Shown here piece after piece: positions 41,322 to 44,264 of a stretch of DNA of 44,264 nt (within the stretch, counting starts at the first letter, position 1; every line of letters starts with the position of its first letter). A program made the translations under genes and the position numbers. The notes under the pieces are model-generated. The model did no database searches. It was not told where the DNA came from and saw only the letters and a list, made by a program, of their open reading frames with translations. This stretch comes from Vulcanimicrobiia bacterium (GTDB lineage: Bacteria > Vulcanimicrobiota > Vulcanimicrobiia > Vulcanimicrobiales > Vulcanimicrobiaceae): contig JAICWY010000013.1 of the NCBI GenBank assembly GCA_025934645.1, positions 1-44,264 of the forward strand. The letters run 5' to 3'.

Positions 41322-42604
41322 GACGAGCGGTAGAGGTCGCGCCGGGTGGCCGGAATCGGGACGGCCCCGTCCGGCAGGGGCTTGGCGAGCAAGGATTGGT
41401 ACAGGCCTAGGCGCCCGCTACGGAAGCCTTGGGCGCTGGCCGCCATGTAGAGCCGCCACGCCTTGTACGATTGTTCGCCGGCCTCGGCGATGGCGCGTTC
41501 GCGATTACGCTCGAGATTGTGCACCCACGCTCGCAGCGTTTTCGCGTAATGCTCGCGCAAATTCTCGACGTCGCGCACTTCAAATCCGGCGCGTTCGGCC
41601 ACTTGCAGCGAATCCGAAATGCTGACGAGCTCGCCATCGGGGAAGATGAAGCGGCCCATGAACCCGGCCGCCTTACCATCTTTGACGGCACGGTTTTGAT
41701 GCGCGATGCCGTGGTTCAAGAATAAGCCGCCCGCCTTGAGAAGCCGGTGCGCCGTCGAAAAATACTCGGGCATGTGGTCGCGGCCGACGTGTTCCACCAT
41801 GCCGATGCTCACGATTTTATCGAACGTGGTTGCGGGAAGCTGCCGGTAATCCCAGCGTTCGACGCGCGCGCGATTCTCCAAACCTTCCGCGGCAATGCGC
41901 CGACGCGCTTCTTCTTCTTGGCGCCGGCTCAAGGTTACGCCGAGCACATAGGCGCCGTACTCTTTTGCGGCGCGTACGACCAGCGCGCCCCAGCCGCAGC
42001 CGATGTCCAAGAGCCGTTCGCCGGGCTGAAGGCGCAATTTGCGCAGGGAGTGATCGATCTTGGCGCGCTGCGCTTCATCGATATCGTCAACGCCTTCATC
42101 GAAGTAGGCGCATGAATAGACCATGCTGCTGTCGAGAAACGTTTGATAGAACGCGACCGGTTGATCGTAATGGAACCCGATGGCAGCGCGATCGCGCTGC
42201 AGCGAGTGGCGCTTACCGTGCAGATGCGCTTCGCGCAGCGGCGGCAGCGGCGCTGCTGGCAGACGGCGCAGCAAGACCATGAGCTGCACCATCGCCCCGC
42301 CGGCGGGACGTTCGAGCACGCGCTTTATCTCATCGACCGCCGCTTCAATGTCACCCTCGATATCGAGTAATCCCGCGGCAAAAGCGCGTCCTGCATTGAG
42401 ATCCGCGGGCGGCTTGAACGCCGTGCGCAGCGCACCCGGATGATTTACGGCGAACGTAAAATCGCGCCGGTCCTGCGCGGGGATTTCAGTGCCGTCCCAC
42501 AGACGGATCGCGAAGCGGCGCGCGTACGCATCGCCGAAGAGCAAACGTAAAATGGCGGCAGCGATCCGAGTGTACGGATCGCTCGAAACGAACTGCTCCT
42601 GCAT
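41318..42604 (-). CDS. cfa: Cyclopropane-fatty-acyl-phospholipid synthase
   Basis: 428 residues. The N-terminal domain (about 1-120) precedes HYDQPVAFYQTFLDSSMVYS, the family signature for substrate binding. LLDIGCGWGALVVRAAKEYG is the SAM-binding motif I, followed by SIGMVEHVGRDHMPEYF and FMGRFIFPDGELVSI near the active site. It transfers the methylene from SAM onto the double bond of membrane lipid acyl chains. ATG 42604 is fixed by the TATAAT (42616-42611) 6 nt upstream, which makes a leaderless mRNA likely; an open extension to 43021 overlaps the divergent lipoprotein gene. Confidence 0.93.
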   Translation of the reverse strand: MQEQFVSSDPYTRIAAAILRLLFGDAYARRFAIRLWDGTEIPAQDRRDFTFAVNHPGALRTAFKPPADLNAGRAFAAGLLDIEGDIEAAVDEIKRVLERPAGGAMVQLMVLLRRLPAAPLPPLREAHLHGKRHSLQRDRAAIGFHYDQPVAFYQTFLDSSMVYSCAYFDEGVDDIDEAQRAKIDHSLRKLRLQPGERLLDIGCGWGALVVRAAKEYGAYVLGVTLSRRQEEEARRRIAAEGLENRARVERWDYRQLPATTFDKIVSIGMVEHVGRDHMPEYFSTAHRLLKAGGLFLNHGIAHQNRAVKDGKAAGFMGRFIFPDGELVSISDSLQVAERAGFEVRDVENLREHYAKTLRAWVHNLERNRERAIAEAGEQSYKAWRLYMAASAQGFRSGRLGLYQSLLAKPLPDGAVPIPATRRDLYRSS

Positions 42605-42610
42605 GTGAAA

Positions 42611-42616
42611 ATTATA
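42611..42616 (-). promoter_or_regulatory. -10 element of the cfa promoter
   Basis: A perfect TATAAT on the minus strand ending 6 nt before the cfa ATG. A -35 match at 17 bp is weak (GGGCAA). No ribosome site fits between the -10 and the ATG, so the transcript should start at the initiation codon. Confidence 0.65.
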
Positions 42617-42744
42617 TACCCAGCGTGCGGCAGTTGCCCGCCTACCCGCCCTGCCGAGCGAAAGACCCTGATTACGGGGCCGAACGGCCGTGCTGTACGG
42701 CATGGTCCGGGCGGTATAGTTCCGACACAAAAGCGAGGGATACC

Positions 42745-44264
42745 GTGCTGCCAAGAATTTCATCGCGTCTGTTCGGATGTGCGTTTGCCGTATGCACGCT
42801 GGCGTTGGCCGCCTGCGGCGGAGGCGGTGGGGGCGGCTCAACCACCCCGCCGGTTCAGAACCCGGGCGGAGGCGGCGGCGCCGGCAATCCGCCGAGCACC
42901 GCACCGAGCGTAGCGCCTTCCGGCGCTCCGAGCGGGGCTCCATCGGCCTCGCCGTCGATCGCGCCGAGCGCCCATCCCACGCAGACGCCGACGCAGAGCC
43001 CCACGCCGGCGCCGACGCCAACCCCGACGCAGCCGCCCACGACGCAGAGCATTACGATGCTTCCCGACACGAGCGGCCGGTTCAGCATGATTCAAATCAA
43101 TGACACCGACGGCGTGCATGCCGGCATGACGACCTCACAGATCCAGCAAGAAGCGCCATTCTTTGATGCGGTGTGGGGCGCGTTCTACCCGCAGGTCTGG
43201 AACAGCGCGCATCCCGGCATGTACGTCTCCCGCTACGTATTGCCGAACGAGGACGAGCGGCTCATCTCCGGTCACGATCTCGCGTGGTTCCAAACGAACC
43301 ACCCCGACTGGATTCTGCACGCATGTGATGCCAACAATAACCCGCAGCCGAACGACCTTGCATACTTCTACACCGGCTTCGGCGACGTGCCGCTGGACAT
43401 TCACAATCCCGCCGTGGTGGATTACCAGGTACGCATGCTCGGCGATTACATGATCGCCAACGGCTACAACTCGCTTGCGATCGACAACGTCGAGTTCGAT
43501 AATTACTCCGCCGCTCCGAATCCGGAGTTCGGCGAGGGATCCCCGCAACCGGGCTGGTTCGGCTGCGGCATCTATTCGAACAACACGTTCGTCCGGCGTT
43601 ACAGCGGACCGCGCTTGGCCTCGGATCCGGCATGGAATGCCGACACGCTCAACTGGCTCGCAACGGCGCAGAGCATTCTGAAGAACGATTCGAAATACGC
43701 TCCGTATCACCTGAAATTGCTGGTGAACCATCCGCCGTTCACCTCCACGCCGGACGCCAACGAACAGCAGATGCTCAATTACGTCGACGGCATGCTTGAT
43801 GAAAACGGGTTCACGGCGTACGGCCGTCTCTTCACCGGCAAACAGTTCATGAACACCCTCAACTGGATGGAGTACGCGCAAAGCCAAGGCAAAGCGATCT
43901 TCATTACGGACTACTATTGCAGCGGCACCTGTTCGACGGATCCCAACTCGCTAACGCCGCAGCAAATGGATTGGGCGCTCGCGTCGTATGCGCTCGGCAA
44001 CAACGGCGGCGCGGGATTGTTCGTCTCGCCGAAGGGCGGCGCAATCTACACCTACCGCTCGGAATATTCCCGGACGTACGGTAAACCTTGCGGCGGATAC
44101 GTGTCGAACAACAACCTGCTTTCGCGGCAGTTTGCTAACGGCTTTGCAGTCGTGAACTACGGCACGGCCGCGCAAAGCATCCAGTTGCCGGCGGGCCACA
44201 CCTACACTGACATCGAGAACCGCCCCGTCACCAATCCGCTGATGGTCAATACGACCGACGCATA
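42745..44264 (+). CDS. Lipoprotein with Pro-rich linker and glycoside-hydrolase-like domain (3' truncated by window)
   Basis: 506 codons visible, open at the right edge. It starts with GTG at 42745 (GAGGGA 4 nt upstream). A lipoprotein signal (LALAAC, Cys near 24) is followed by a Gly run, a second Gly-rich patch and about 70 residues of Pro/Ser/Thr/Ala repeats (APSGAPSGAPSAS, then PTPAPTPTPT). The main domain looks like a TIM-barrel glycosidase: WFQTNHPDWILHACD, NPAVVDYQVRMLGDYMIANG, LAIDNVEFDNY with acidic residues at a strand end, KAIFITDYYC and GGAGLFVSPKGG. It resembles hypothetical glycosyl hydrolases of the GHL type. Surface-anchored polysaccharide degradation is plausible. Confidence 0.75.
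   Translation, partial: MLPRISSRLFGCAFAVCTLALAACGGGGGGGSTTPPVQNPGGGGGAGNPPSTAPSVAPSGAPSGAPSASPSIAPSAHPTQTPTQSPTPAPTPTPTQPPTTQSITMLPDTSGRFSMIQINDTDGVHAGMTTSQIQQEAPFFDAVWGAFYPQVWNSAHPGMYVSRYVLPNEDERLISGHDLAWFQTNHPDWILHACDANNNPQPNDLAYFYTGFGDVPLDIHNPAVVDYQVRMLGDYMIANGYNSLAIDNVEFDNYSAAPNPEFGEGSPQPGWFGCGIYSNNTFVRRYSGPRLASDPAWNADTLNWLATAQSILKNDSKYAPYHLKLLVNHPPFTSTPDANEQQMLNYVDGMLDENGFTAYGRLFTGKQFMNTLNWMEYAQSQGKAIFITDYYCSGTCSTDPNSLTPQQMDWALASYALGNNGGAGLFVSPKGGAIYTYRSEYSRTYGKPCGGYVSNNNLLSRQFANGFAVVNYGTAAQSIQLPAGHTYTDIENRPVTNPLMVNTTDA

Overview
The window is a high-GC chromosomal segment from a bacterium, with about 38 closely packed protein genes, many in overlapping operons, and two tRNA genes. There is no integrase, transposase, phage gene or CRISPR array. 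The taxonomic signals are indirect: an actinobacterial/Gram-positive type LexA box, several lipoproteins with a lipobox followed by a Gly run, promoters whose -10 element sits 6-10 nt from the start codon (leaderless or nearly leaderless mRNA), and full-length Lhr. I infer an environmental member of a terrabacterial lineage; Candidatus Eremiobacterota (WPS-2) or an actinobacterium-related phylum are my best guesses, but no phylogenetic marker is present to settle this.

Layout. 1-1.1 kb: 5' end of a sugar nucleotidyltransferase, a divergent HNH nuclease gene under a perfect SOS box, then tRNA-Gln and tRNA-Glu. 1.1-6.4 kb: secreted or lipid-anchored proteins, mostly of unknown function, a tiny zinc-ribbon protein and an S53 peptidase-like lipoprotein. 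6.5-9.7 kb: a small XRE-type regulator, a DacB-type (S13) D-Ala-D-Ala carboxypeptidase and an S12 beta-lactamase-family hydrolase. 9.8-12.5 kb: a SoxR module (cupredoxin-like protein and SoxR on one strand, SDR oxidoreductase and QueA-like protein on the other, with the SoxR palindrome between). 12.5-16.9 kb: DUF2269-like membrane protein, diguanylate cyclase, pirin, and a PDZ/multi-TM/GAF sensor without an output domain. 16.9-22.8 kb: opine-dehydrogenase-like plus ATP-grasp gene pair, an FkbM-like methyltransferase with altered motifs, a formyltransferase/beta-propeller protein and a ROK sugar kinase. 23.0-29.5 kb: a long minus-strand operon with a membrane protein, galT, GH35 beta-galactosidase, a peroxiredoxin with an in-frame UGA, pseudouridine kinase and pseudouridine-5'-phosphate glycosidase. 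29.6-35.8 kb: a WGxxGxxG-type secreted protein, an orphan enoyl-CoA hydratase of FadN type, the helicase Lhr and a Uma2-like nuclease. 35.9-42.6 kb: a PadR-led beta-oxidation operon (acyl-CoA dehydrogenase, FadB, thiolase) and cyclopropane-fatty-acid synthase. The window ends inside a lipoprotein with a Pro-rich linker and a glycosidase-like domain.

The observations I rate highest are: (1) the peroxiredoxin at 25019-25525 has UGA exactly where the peroxidatic Cys belongs and a hairpin at the right distance to be a bacterial SECIS element, so it is probably a selenoprotein; and (2) the HNH nuclease gene has TTGCAA-17-TATAAT with a perfect LexA palindrome filling the spacer and an ATG 7 nt after the -10, a DNA-damage-induced leaderless nuclease with a duplicated N-terminal helix-turn-helix-like module. 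The opine-dehydrogenase/ATP-grasp pair is the best candidate for an undescribed small-molecule pathway.
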